Part shown: one piece after another, positions 1 through 11,159 of the stretch | How the letters are laid out: every line of letters begins with the position of its first letter | How positions within the stretch are numbered: the stretch's first letter is position 1 | Assembly: GCA_964030785.1 (NCBI GenBank) | Contig: OZ034968.1 | Location: 26,116,686 to 26,180,685 of the forward strand | Length of the DNA stretch: 64,000 nt | Direction: 5' to 3' | Source of the DNA: Siderastrea siderea | Lineage: Eukaryota; Cnidaria; Anthozoa; Scleractinia; Rhizangiidae | Made by a program: the position numbers and the translations under genes | The notes under the pieces: generated by a model | The model's database searches: none | What the model was told of the DNA's origin: nothing | What the model saw: the letters and a program-made list of their open reading frames with translations, nothing else

Positions 1-39
1 CCTTATAATCCATAATCCCTAAAACCCCAACAGGGCCTC
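1..39. mobile_element. right end of an AGGCCCTGTTAGGG-ended MITE
   Basis: Matches the right end of the complete 235-bp element at 47567-47801, ending in AACAGGGCCTC. The left end is outside the window. Confidence 0.6.
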
Positions 40-484
40 ACTGAATAACCACTGAAAGATTTTTTGGATACATAGAAAATGTTTTGAACTCAGGTTTCTC
101 AGTATTCTGGTGTGATCGCTCAGGTGAAAGCGCAGTTCTTCGAGGTCCAGAGAAGGACATTTGCTCGTGCTGAGATCGTCGACTGACGTTTTGAAACCTG
201 CATCGTTTTAGTCGGTTTTCTATTCGTTTTCTTCCACACTTCGAACGAAAACTAATAATATTGTACACTTTTTTTAGCTAGCTGTGATAGTCATTCTTAT
301 GATTGTTGGTACTCTCATCTAAAATGTATTGTTCACATCACCGGTCGTTTGTGTTTATTGAGGTGTCGCTGTAATTCGTAGTTTATTTTTAAGCCTACTG
401 AATCTCTATGTGATCTTTTTGCGCTATTACTCCATGTTTTGATGCAACCAATTTTAACCTAATTTAGTTAGAATAGCTGCTTAC

Positions 485-672
485 CAATAAACCAGGGCTC
501 TAGCGTTTGAAGTTTACAGTGTTGGCTAACTTCGCTTGCTTTTGATTTCAGTTCATCAAGATGTGAAAGTAGCCACGACGACAGCTTGTAAGCCTGCTGC
601 ATAGAGTCTGTAACAAAATGCGGTGTTCTCATGATCCTTCGCTTGATCACACGTGCTGTGACACCTCCACAC
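485..672 (-). CDS. HMGR-A second exon
   Basis: Acceptor CACTGCAG, donor ATTG/GTAAGC. Reads CGGVTARVIKRRIMRTPHF and ends at LEPWFIG. Nearly identical to the copy B exon. Confidence 0.86.
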
Positions 673-2638
673 CTGCAGTGCAATACCCTAAGCATATTCA
701 ACTTGTTCACATGTAAAAACCTATAAAACTGTCTTTATTTCCGCGCGAAAATATCCTCCGGTATTAGTCCGTGGACATTATCAACCCCGAGAAGCTCGAG
801 GGACAAGAAATGTCCAGGAATAAACTAATGACTATTTGACTATGTCACGTGGACTTCGCTGGCGTTTTGTCAAAACTGTTTAAATGTATCATTAGTTACC
901 ATGAGGCCCAGGTCAAACGTCGAACTTTACATATGTAAATTAGCAAAAACAATAACAGCATTTACTCAAGTTCGACGTTTAAACTAGCCCTCACTCACAC
1001 ACAAAAATGCTCCCAGAAATCGATGTTGATGACCTCCCCTGCAACGACAGCAAAATGCTCTCGATCTTGAGTTTTGCAAAATACTTCTTTGAACACAAGC
1101 TTTGAAAACGGGGTAATATCATTTGACCTATCTTTGTAAATGTAAATTGATTATTATAGTGGTTAGCGCGCTCAGCTTTCCTCGGTACTGCCTTTGGACA
1201 GACCAGCTAGTTTACAGGCGTGCCACTCAAACAGCTGAATGACAAATATTGCAAATGAAACATAACATGGTTAAAACTCCCAACTGGCGGGAGGCAAACC
1301 AGTTGGCTATTTACAAGCGCAGCCGAATGATTTAATAACTCAGGAATGCCGTGGAACAAATCTCTAAAACGGCTCAGAGTGGGATTCGTTCATCATCAGG
1401 AAACATTGCAGCACTTTGGCAGAGAACAGCTCTTATTTTTTTCTCAGCGCGTGAGCGGGCAAGATGAACCAAATCCTGCAATCTGATTGGTTCCGGGAGC
1501 GGGCGGAATTTTCCGATCTTGACCGCGGTCAACGGTACGGCTCGAGTAAATCGAGCAGGAGTTAGCTACATGTATCGAAATTTGGGAAAATAAAGGGGTT
1601 TCTTTTAGTTATATTGCTTCCTGTGATTTCTGAGTTTTAACAGAGTAAAAAAGCGTATTTTGCTGCTCTGGTGTCACAAACGGCTTCGTTTCATGGTTCA
1701 TTTTACGCGCGCTTGCAAAACGTTGCTTTCCGAAAACAACAAGACACGTTTAACTTTTGAAAAACAACAAGAAAAAAATAAAAATATTATTTGCCGGCCT
1801 TGGTCGGTCCGTATTGAGAAAAACTGTGCCCTCGGTCTTGAGCACGGCCCTCGGCCTGCGGCCTCGGGCCGTACTCAAGACCTCTGGCACAGTTTTTCTC
1901 AATATGGACCTCCCGGCCGGCAAATAATATATATTTATATAACGTTTTGCCATTAAATAATGTTTTCGGAATGCCATGCAAATGTAAATCTGTAAAAACT
2001 TTATATTTCAATAAAAAACGCTTCTTTCATGTCTAAAATCCTATTAGTTTGTTAAACAACAATCCGTTTTAATTGGTCAACGAAATAAAACCTATAGTTG
2101 GGGGTAAAAAAAAAATGAACATACAGACTTGTAAATCAAACAGATTTGTCATCTTAACAAAGGAGATCCTCGGATATCCTTCGATTTTTTATTCAAGCTT
2201 TTTTTGCAATCGATGCGCTCGCCTGACGCTGAGTAGGTTTCTTCTATGTTTTTATATGATCGCTTCGATCGCTGAGCATTTTTTCAGCAACGATGAATAT
2301 GTAATTGTCGAATTAGGACAACGTCTGTACCTTGTAATTGCATTAGCTCCTCTCGTACCAGACGCGACGATAGCACCTTCCGTTGTAGCAAAAGGACAAA
2401 GAATCAATTCATCAACATGTTCTCCCTTGATAAGAAGAGGACCAACTACACCCAGCGGAATCTTAGCTGATCCTATGAGATTTTCAATATTTCCTGGAAA
2501 CTGCTCAGTCGACTGACTTTGTAAATGTTGAGGATCCAGCCACTGGCCAACGTTTGATAGCGATGTGGAAGTGAATTGTTCGACCCATTGTCTTCTAAGA
2601 TCGCAGTCTTCGAGCTTGTAGCTACCTCTGTATGGCAC
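485..2638 (-). CDS. HMGCR-like: HMG-CoA reductase, soluble form, copy A (partial, first two exons)
   Basis: This is the paralogue of the complete gene at 33.8-49.9 kb, same strand and exon structure. The two exons in the window are 2331-2638 (308 bp) and 485-672 (188 bp), with the same lengths, phases, acceptors and donors as copy B. Exon one carries GNIENLIG and TTEGAIVAS, exon two CGGVTARV and LEPWFIG. Both are open and free of stops. About eight residues differ from copy B in exon one (for example LQSQ versus FQRH) and one in exon two. Exons three to six would lie left of position 1, so whether the gene is complete cannot be told. The intron is lengthened relative to B by an inserted repeat outside the coding part. 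Confidence 0.85.
1438..1935. mobile_element. insertion with GC-rich hairpin, absent from block B
   Basis: Block B has the uninterrupted site GCTCTTATATAACG at 49201. Here about 500 bp interrupt it, with TTAT on both sides. It begins TTTTTTCTCAGCGCGTGAGC and ends CTCCCGGCCGGCAAATAAT. The inner 1794-1920 part is a near-perfect inverted repeat around GGCCTGCGGCC. A shorter relative lies at 14448-14692. Confidence 0.7.
2331..2638 (-). CDS. HMGR-A first recognisable exon
   Basis: Bounded by CCTTTCCTGAG (acceptor) and ACAAG/GTACAG (donor). An in-frame TGA sits about 20 bp before the acceptor, inside the presumed intron. That argues against translation reading through from further upstream. Confidence 0.85.
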
Positions 2639-2997
2639 CTCAGGAAAGGAAAGAAATCAACCACCAAGTAAGACGACACTGGCAGCGTACTGTTGCAACT
2701 TCTCTAGTCAAAGTGGGTTCTCGTTGTCGAATGGGAGCTATCACACGACATGTAAAGATACAAAGTATCGTTGCCCATCGATTGGCATATACGAAACTAA
2801 ATGCAGCAAACTCGGTTAAACAGCATTATGCTTAATTCCAAGTTATTTATCAGTTGCGTTAATCTTGTCGAAAGTATGGGCCAGAAAGAGCACAAATGAG
2901 AGCTGAGAACAAATGTTAATAAACCGGCTAATCTAGCCGCAACTTGTTGCTGTTCAACCCCTGCCTACTTGTAAGACCGGTATATTTCGTTGACCTA

Positions 2998-3402
2998 GGG
3001 GCCAATTGCATGGCGAGTTTCAGCCCCGTGCGGAAATTTTGCCCCTCCTAACGGGATGAAATTTTGTTTCCATTACATGGCGAATTTCAGCCCGTGCAGA
3101 GTATGTGAAATTCGGTGGGAAAATTAGCAAGAGCGCTTTCTACATTGAAAACACAGTCCGTGCGCATGCCCAATTTCATGTTTCAGCCCAGGCTGAAAAC
3201 TTGTTTGCGATTACATAGGACCGGGCTGGAAAGCCCAGTTTGTGAAACCGGGCTGGAATTATTTACCTCAGTCCGGGCTGAAACTCTCTACATGTAATCG
3301 CAAACGTCTTTTTAAGAAGATTTGTTCAGGAAGCCGAGCTGAAATCTCAGCCCAGCTCTTATTCGGGCAGAAATTTTAGAAATTCGCCACGTAGGCGGCC
3401 CC
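2998..3402. mobile_element. MITE with GGGGCC termini
   Basis: Ends GGGGCCAATTGCATGGCGA and TCGCCACGTAGGCGGCCCC form imperfect inverted repeats. The interior repeats CAGCCCGGGCTGAAA-like words. Block B keeps only the left end (from about 50247). No clear target duplication. Confidence 0.5.
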
Positions 3403-3447
3403 TTGGGGAACGGATGATTAAGTCACAGATTATTTTTTTTAACATTA

Positions 3448-3711
3448 AGGCCCAGTAGTACGGGCCCCAGTAGTTTCGTGCAACTTGTCGTGCAACAATG
3501 TAGCGTTGCAAGTTGAGATTGTTTGTTGCCCGTATTACCACCTCATCACGCAACAAATTTTCATGTTGCAAAAAGTAGACGTCGCTTTTACTTTTTGCAG
3601 CATGAAAATTTGTTGCGCGAGAAGGCGGTAATACGCGCAACAATGTCAACTTGCAACGCAACATTGTCGCGCGAAAAGTTGCATGAAAATGTTGTCCGTA
3701 TTACTGGGCCT
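3448..3711. mobile_element. palindromic MITE with TTA target duplication
   Basis: Inverted ends AGGCCCAGTA and TACTGGGCCT flank a long self-complementary interior rich in GTTGCGTTGCAA-like words. TTA is present on both sides (3445-3447, 3712-3714), as expected of Harbinger-type MITEs. Block B retains only the last 14 or so bases next to ACTAAGTTGA. Confidence 0.65.
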
Positions 3712-4120
3712 TTACTAAGTTGAACCAGAAGGGTTTAAACATTGAATTAACACAACGATAGAGGATTGTTGCATGTACCTTGATTTGCGCTGAATTGTTT
3801 TGGCTAAAATCCTTGCTAAACAAGCGATTGATCCCGGCGACATGTTTGGTTCTAGCTTGAAAATTAAGAGAAGGTTTCCTTCGGGGAATCCAAAGTGCCC
3901 TTAACATTGTTGATAGTACCTGTACCTGTGGAAGAATATTAGTGAAAACGCATTGAAACAAAAGGAACTTGATGAAATACATGTATCAGTGTAGACTGAC
4001 ATCGGCTTGGCTGATCGCTGCATACGTCGCAGTCTTTTATGTTTGTATTGTGACAAATTTTGCAACAATTGTAATTAATTAATATTCTTTTTTCGTTGTT
4101 TCTAATTTATTTATTTACTA

Positions 4121-4262
4121 TGGGTGGAATCATTTGCAGCATACGCGTATAGCTGTCGCTTTAATGCGTGGAAATTTTCTTTTGTTTATTAGCCAAAAAA
4201 CAATAGAAATTCCCACGTGCCAAAGAGACAGCTATAAGCGTATGCTGCAAATGATTCCACTC
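4121..4262. mobile_element. hairpin MITE, GGGTGGAATCATTTGCAGC family, first of a pair
   Basis: About 140 bp with inverted ends GGGTGGAATCATTTGCAGC and GCTGCAAATGATTCCAC, and TA on both sides. A deletion has removed the right tip of its block B copy (51319-51458). Confidence 0.75.
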
Positions 4263-4286
4263 TAGTATATCTTTAACATTACTCTA

Positions 4287-4428
4287 GGGTGGAATCATTT
4301 GTAGCACACGCGTATAGCCGTCGAATTTACCCGTTAGAATTTTCAATTCTTTTTAAGCTTCAATTCAATGAAAAATTCCAACAAACAAATCCGACGGCTG
4401 TGTACGTATGCTGCAAATGATTCACCCT
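4287..4428. mobile_element. hairpin MITE, same family, second of a pair
   Basis: Separated from the first by about 24 bp, same ends and TA flanks, with a different loop sequence. Also present in block B at 51466-51608. A third partial family member is at about 25857-25890. Confidence 0.75.
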
Positions 4429-4480
4429 TAGCTAATTGTCTTGAACCCCGCCGCGAATAGTACATACGCTACCTACTTAA

Positions 4481-6294
4481 GGAGGCTCGCAACAGTTTTT
4501 TGGGCCTTGGGGTGTATCTTTTAAAGTCAAAATTTCGCATAGAAGGTAAACTTCGATTTCCTTGATACTACACCACCTTTTCAATATATGATCAAAGTTT
4601 ATTTTCTTACTGGTTTCCTAGCAACAGCTGTCACCATAGCAACGGTAATGGACAACCCCTTATTTTAAACAATGTCGAATATCTCGAAAACTAGTCAGAC
4701 AGTTTCTGACGAAACTTGAACTATTTGAACTACTCAACCTACACAACTTGTATGCGAAATTAGGGAAAAATCTGTAAGAGCGTTTTCATGTAAACAATGA
4801 TTCATTTTTTACGGGCTGATTTTGGTCATTCCTGCAATTTTCTCTAATATTTCAAGAAAGATAAAACTTAACACTTTCTCTTTTCAGTTGAAAGATCTTT
4901 TATGATATCAAAATATTCTTAATGTACATTGAGCTTTCTAGGTGGCTGTGATTTTAAGATATTTATATTTAAAAACTGCTAAAATGCAGCACAAATCAGC
5001 CAAAAAGTTCGTAATTTGCATAAACAGAAATATTTCTAAATTGCCCTTACAGATTTTTCTCTTAAATTGATTGCCGTTAGAATAATAATTCTTTTTGATG
5101 TTCCAGTGAGTTTTAGGCTGAATAAACATTTCTGTTATTAGATAAGAAAGCTGAATCTCGGTCAAGTTTCAGTCGTTATTAACTTTCAACGAGCAACAGT
5201 TTTATTTTGTTTTTCCTGGTCTATTTCACGGTTATTCACGTGCAATTAATATTTATATACACGCTGCGCTTGTGTCCTCTCGTGCGCTTATAATTCCTTC
5301 TCATAATAAAAAATATATATATCTTCGTCTTCTCAGCTTGTTTCTCTCCATTTTTCGGCCCCAGTGTAATTAAATCCGTAATTAAAAATGTTAAAACGTC
5401 AGTCAGTATTTAAAGAATAATGGAAAAGAGTCTCCAGGAAGAAGCTCAGAAGACGAAAATTTTTTATTATTATGAGAAGGAATTATAAATGCACGAGAGG
5501 ACACAAGCGCAGCGTGTATAAATATTAATTGCACGTGAATAACCGTGAAATAGACCAGGAAAAACAAAATAAAACTGTTGCTCGTTGAAAGTTAATAACG
5601 ACTGAAACTTGACCGAGATTCAGCCTTCTTATCTAATAACAGAAATGTTTATTCAGCCTAAAACTCACTGGAACATCAAAAAGAATTATTATTCTAACGG
5701 CAATCAGTTTAAGAGAGAAAACTGTTAGGGCAATTTAGAAATATTTCTATTTATGCAAATTACGAACTTTTTGGCTGATTTGTGCTGAATTTTAGCAGTT
5801 TTTAAATATGAATATCTTAAAATCGCAGCCACCTAGGGAGCTCAATGTACATTAAGAATGTTTTGATATCATAAAAGATCCTTCAACTGAAAAGAGAAAG
5901 TGTTAAGTTTTATCTTTCTTGAAATATTGGAGAAAATTGCAGGAATGACCAAAATCAGCCCGTAAAAAATGAATCATTGTTTACATGAAAACGCTCTTAC
6001 AGATTTTTCCCTAATTTCGCATACAAGTTGTGTAGGTTGAGTAGTTCAAATAGTTTAAGTTTCGTCATAAAGTGTCTGACTAGTTTTCGAGATATTCGAC
6101 ACTATCTAAAATAAGGGGTTGTCCATTACCGTTGCTATGGTGACAGCTGTTGCTAGGAAACCAGCGAGAAATTAAACTTTGAACATATGTTGAAAAGGTG
6201 GTGTAGTATTAAGGAAATCGAAGTTTACCTTCTATGCGAAATTTTGACTTCAAAAGATACACTCCAAGGCCAAAAAAAACTGTTGCGAGCCTCC
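4481..6294. mobile_element. 1.8 kb fold-back element inserted in TTAA
   Basis: Flanked by TTAA on both sides (4477-4480, 6295-6298). Block B has a single TTAA at the empty site (51655-51658). Ends are GGAGGCTCGCAACAG and CTGTTGCGAGCCTCC. The two arms of about 850 bp are near-identical inverted copies around a loop of roughly 105 bp near 5,390. No transposase frame is present. TTAA use suggests mobilisation by a piggyBac- or Kolobok-type enzyme acting in trans. Confidence 0.9.
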
Positions 6295-6883
6295 TTAAAG
6301 CAAGCATTTTTCCTCACTGTAATTTTTGCTGTTGAGTAGAGATTTTTGTTGTTGTTGCTGTTGTAATTAAGCTTGGAAAACGAAAAAGTACAAGATACTG
6401 AAAGAAACCGCCATTTTTTTATAAATGTATCAAACATAAGAGGGAAATGTTGAAAATTGGAAGAGTATCTATTTTTCAAAAACGTCAAACTTACAGCTAA
6501 AGCTACACGTTATTTGTACGAGTGTATTGCAAGAGCTAATCGCCACCCATACAATCAAAAGTCTGTAAATCTTTCTTCCCTTGATAACAAATCGACATCT
6601 TTTGTTGTTATGTGCCAAATCGCACGCAGTTCAACTTCGTTAATAAAATATTTGCTGCAAAAATGAAGTTTACCTTACTGACAATTTTAACCCTACTGGC
6701 CGATTGTTGTTTACGTCGGCAGTCGTAATTGCCATCTGTATTGTGATAAACATTAGAAAATGAAATAATGAATATATGAAATTCATATATTTGAACTGCG
6801 GAGTGAAGAAATAAATGTAAAGAAGATCCTCGCAGTTATTAACGCAACTTATGCAGTTGCGAAAAGAAAGCCTGAAAAAATCA

Positions 6884-6954
6884 GGCTTGCCGGGATTCGA
6901 ACCCTGACCTCTGCGATACCGGTGCAGCGCTCTAACCAATTGAGCTAACAAGCC
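6884..6954 (-). repeat. tRNA-like head of SINE unit 1 (pseudo-tRNA-Thr GGT)
   Basis: 71 nt. The acceptor GGCTTGT pairs with GCAAGCC; the D-arm GCTC..GAGC and T-loop TTCGAAT are visible. The anticodon position reads GGT. The anticodon stem has an A-C mismatch and position 33 is C, so it is not a functional tRNA. Confidence 0.7.
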
Positions 6955-7130
6955 AACTGGGAGCTGGCCATTAAATTGGTTCGTAATATCCCCGGGAAAG
7001 ATGAAGATGAAATTATGAATATATGAAATTCATATATTTGAACTGCGGAGTGAAGACATAAATGTAAAGAAGATCCTCGCAGTTATTAACGCAACTTATG
7101 CAGTTGCGAAAAGAAAGCCTGAAAAAATCA

Positions 7131-7201
7131 GGCTTGCCGGGATTCGAACCCTGACCTCTGCGATACCGGTGTAGCGCTCTAACCAATTGAGCTAACAAGC
7201 C
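7131..7201 (-). repeat. tRNA-like head of SINE unit 2
   Basis: Nearly identical to unit 1 with one change (TGTAGC for TGCAGC on the plus strand). Confidence 0.7.
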
Positions 7202-7392
7202 AACTGGGAGCTGGCCATTAAATTGGTTCGTAATATCCCCGGGAAAGATGAAGATGAAATTATGAATATATGAAATTCATATATTTGAACTGCGGAGTGA
7301 AGAATATATGAAATAAATATTTCTATATTCATAATTTCATCTTCATCTTTCTCAGGGATATTACGAACCAATTTAATGGCCAGCTCCCAGTT

Positions 7393-7463
7393 GACTTGTT
7401 AGCTCAATTGGTTAGAGCGCTGCACTGGTATCGCAGAGGTCAGTGTTCGAATCCCGGCAAGCC
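7393..7463 (+). repeat. tRNA-like head of SINE unit 3
   Basis: Opposite orientation to units 1 and 2. It has T at the position before GGT but a weakened acceptor (GACTTGT) and T-stem (CAGTG). Confidence 0.7.
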
Positions 7464-7898
7464 TGATTTTTTCAGGCTTTCTTTTCGCAACTGCATAAGT
7501 TGCGTTAATAACTGCGAGGATCTTCTTTACATTTAAACATTAGAAAAGTTAAAAATTGAGTACCGTGAAGCTGGTCGTCATAGCTTTTCACTCTATCTTC
7601 ACATATATACTTACTTTTATATTATGCTCCTTCTGGATACGATGTCTATCAATTTATACAGTGAACTGAGTACAATTTGCAACCAATGACATAGCAGCGT
7701 TCGGCCTATCCGGGTCTTATCGTATAGTGTCATCTGCCGGCATATTTAACAAATTTCCTCCAGTTTTCCGTTGGTATGGCCTCTTATTTCCCACGATTTT
7801 CATCATCTAGCCGTCATTCAGTAATCTTGTTTCGAAACTGTATAGAAATTACCTCTCCAAGTTCAAATTCGGTCTTCAGTTCGATCAAACAGGTACAT

Positions 7899-8991
7899 CA
7901 TTGCCAGAAATTTGGGTCAAAATGGCGGACGCGCGTGCGCGTTGCGTCGTTTATGGCGGCGGAATCGTGTGAGAAAATGTATGGGATTTCAACAAAAATC
8001 CAAAATAAAACAAATACGAGTTAGAATATTCCCTAGCTCCGACTCGATACATATTCAGTAGGGATTAAGCTATACTTCTAACAAAAACAATTCAAAAACC
8101 ATTCGTCTACTTACTTCCCGCGATGTTCGATGTTTGAGGCTCCAAAGCTATAGCCATTACTATAGTTTCCCTCAAAATATGGCGTAATCCATGCCAAATG
8201 CTCGTCGATTTGAGGAAAAACCCTTGAAGTGGTCATCTAGCTCCGACTCGCATTAAATACAAGGAAGTTCGATGTACGCAAATCGTCCATAAAAAGAGAC
8301 ATTTCTTGCCAATAAGATACTTCCAAGAGCGCTTGAAAATTGTATATTTTTTCTTCGTCAAGTCTGTGATCTGTGACCATCTTTGAGAACGCACGAGAAG
8401 GGAAAACACTGAAGTAAAACCTCTTCGAAACCTCCAAACTGTCGCCATATTTGTTTTTGTTCTCCAGCAATGTTTGTCGGTATATAAACCAGCTCCAGAT
8501 CCCCTCGTTCTAAACAAGATGCCTTGAATAAATTTTTTTCTCGAGCGAAAATTAAACCAGTTCGGGAAGACTTGTATAGTATCTCCCTTCAACTTTTTTT
8601 TTTAAGTACAAGAAATAGCTCTTTTTATGGACGATTTGCGTACATCGAACTTCCCTGTATTTAACGCGAGTGAGAGTTAGTTGACCGCTTGAAGAATTGT
8701 TCCTCAAATCGACGAGCATTTGGCATGGATTTTATACGCCATATTTTTGTAATGCGAGTGGGAGCTAGCTACATTTTCCAAAATGTCTGACATCCCTGAA
8801 CCCTCTTTTTTTCCGGTCTATGTACCTTCAGAAAAAACTATCTTGGGAAAAGAAAAAGAAAAAACCAAAAACCTTTTGAACCCCAGTCGGATTTGAACCC
8901 GCTACCCTGGGATTCTTTTGTTTCTTGGTGTTATACAAGATACCGCTGACAGTTGTTAGCGGGGTCGAAGTGTCCCCGATTTCTGGCAATG
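7899..8991. mobile_element. CATTGCC-ended element, block A insertion
   Basis: Inverted ends CATTGCCAGAAAT and ATTTCTGGCAATG interrupt a site intact in block B (GGTACATGATGGCG at about 52480). The interior has subterminal inverted segments containing CAAATCGACGAGCATTTGGC. It also has a tRNA-like B-box remnant, GGGTTCAAATCC on the minus strand. No transposase. Only one extra T separates it from the empty site, so the target duplication is unresolved. Confidence 0.8.
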
Positions 8992-9699
8992 TGATGGCGC
9001 CGTTGTGCGAACGGATTACAAATTGTTCGGTTCAACTCCGCTTTCAACAACGATTACAGCAATGATTCAAGAAAAATCAAACACGTACTATATTTCAGAG
9101 CCAATAATTAGAAAATGTTTTCCCCAAAACTTGTGCCACTTCGTTCACTTCGGAGCAGTTTCATTGATTCGTTCTGCTTTGGAAATATAAAACGTTGCAA
9201 CACTTCCACACTTCGCCCGATTCTTGTTCCCTTTTTCTTATCCCTTCTCTCATTTTTTCCTTTCTTTCTTAATTTCAAAAACATTTATAGTGGTTGAGAT
9301 TTTAATAAAATTAACAATTTGACTAGAGAAAAAAAGTTCTTTTTTATGCGGCGCGAGTCTACAATAAATCAATCGCAAACATTCGTGACCAGCATTCATG
9401 ACGCGAGCCGTGTTATGGACTCTCATCTCCCAAGGCTCTCGACCCATCAGATCACGAGAAACTGATAAGATGTGGTAAAATCAATAATTCGGGCTGTTGT
9501 GAACGAGTCAGATTCGGTAGCAAGAAAAATTGCTGGAACTCACAGTAATAAATTTCTGACACCATACTAATTTGGAATTCTTGCGCTCTTAAATATATAT
9601 GCTTAATGCTCTTGAATGGATCCATTTGTTTTAACATTTAACATTTAATGTTTTCTCATCCTGATGCGATGGGATATTTTGAGGTTCACTGACACCAGA

Positions 9700-9846
9700 G
9701 ACTCTGAAACCTCTTCGGAATCTATAGGGGTCTTAAAAATTCTGAAACCTCTCCGCAATCTTTAAGGGTATCAGAAATTCTGAAACCTCACTACAATTTT
9801 AGGGGTATTAGAAATTCTCAAACTTCGTTAATTCTTCGGGGTATCG
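9700..9846 (+). repeat. degenerate 46-bp tandem repeat
   Basis: About four units of the form CTGAAACCTC..AATCTTTAGGGGTATCAGAAATT. Also in block B. Confidence 0.6.
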
Positions 9847-11159
9847 ATTGTTGGGCACTTGTGGACTGGTCGCTATAAAAAGGTTGAATTCTAGACTCGG
9901 AGAAAACAATAAGAATCCTTGTTATAAGAGGAGTTATTTTTACGCTCGTGTCTACGTGACGAAGTCACGTGACACAAGTGGGTTGTGGGCAGTCGGTTTG
10001 TTAAACATTCTTGGCAGGTAGAAATATGTATGGTATGTGCTATTTCCTTCCGTTAGTAGTGTACAATAGTGAGTGACTTATACAACAGGAACATGTTTAT
10101 GCTGGAACAGCAGGAAGCAAAACAATGTATTGAGCATAGGAGAGGGGAAAAAGCACAAAAAATATCACATTTGTCTTACTGAGTGCGTGAAGCGTTCGAA
10201 TATTTTTAGATGCGCGCGGTATGTAAGGTTTTCAAATACTCTGGGAGATTATGTAAGTCGTCAAATTGTTGTAAGACAACACGCTTGAAAATAAAGATGA
10301 TATTGTTCTCGCTAAATTAATAGGTATATAAAAGGAGTTTTATTTAAATTGCTTAAACAAATTTTCCATTTTTAGCATCGAATAAACATGATAAACACTG
10401 GGGCATTAATTAACTCATTGTTAATTTGAACTTAAATTGGTTTACATGTATTCGAGGCTAGGTGTTTCAGGTGTTTCTAAAAAAATGCAGGAGAAAATAC
10501 GGTACTAAGGAAATGAGTAGATTGTTTTCCTTTGTGTTAAGATTAACTAAACAATCTAAACTCGTTTATCATGGCAAGTCTTACTCTTTTGAGACAGATT
10601 TTGGTTGATTAATCAGGTTTAATGAAAAAAAAAAACATTTGAAACAAAATATCCTTTTCTATAAGTTGTTTGTTTCGCATTGGGCCACTAATTCACTGCC
10701 AATTCACTGGCTGCTTATTCACTCCTTAGAAGTATACTGCCAGTTCGTTTCTTGTAAGAAATGGACAAATCTCTTTCAGCCATTTGAAAGCTAAAACTGT
10801 GAATTGCGCACCTGCGCAATGTCACGAAGCAAATGCGCAAAGCACTGTTGGCTTGGGACGGTGCAAGCTGACCAAGAATACCGGTACCACTGAAATGTAA
10901 TTTTGTGGTTTTAAACATTCTTTGATGGTGAATTTTTTTCCTCTGGCTTTTTGTTGAACAATGAAATTTTGTTTCAGTGATGTCGTCATCTCGCTAGCGA
11001 AGAAGGTGGATTTGAAGCAAAGCACTTTTCTTACTGCTTTTTATTTCGGACTACATCAAGAGATGAATGATTTTTGAGAATATAATGCATGTGCTTTATG
11101 GGAAGTTGATAATGAAATAGAAAGGTACAGTGAGGAGATTAATTTGACATAAAGCGAAC

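Larger units (their letters stand above)
6761..7534. mobile_element. cluster of three tRNA-derived SINEs with 13-bp target duplication
   Basis: AAACATTAGAAAA stands on both sides (6748-6760, 7535-7547) and only once in block B. Inside are three related units, two in minus and one in plus orientation, each with a tRNA-like head followed by a tail ending near GCGAGGATCTTCTTTACATT. Confidence 0.8.

Noticed and set aside
6884..7463. Functional tRNA-Thr genes
   Set aside because: Mismatched anticodon stem, altered position 33 and SINE tails with a shared target duplication show these are SINE heads.
8886..8975. tRNA gene on the minus strand (B-box GGGTTCAAATCC)
   Set aside because: No consistent cloverleaf could be drawn; present in both copies of the CATTGCC element as a remnant.
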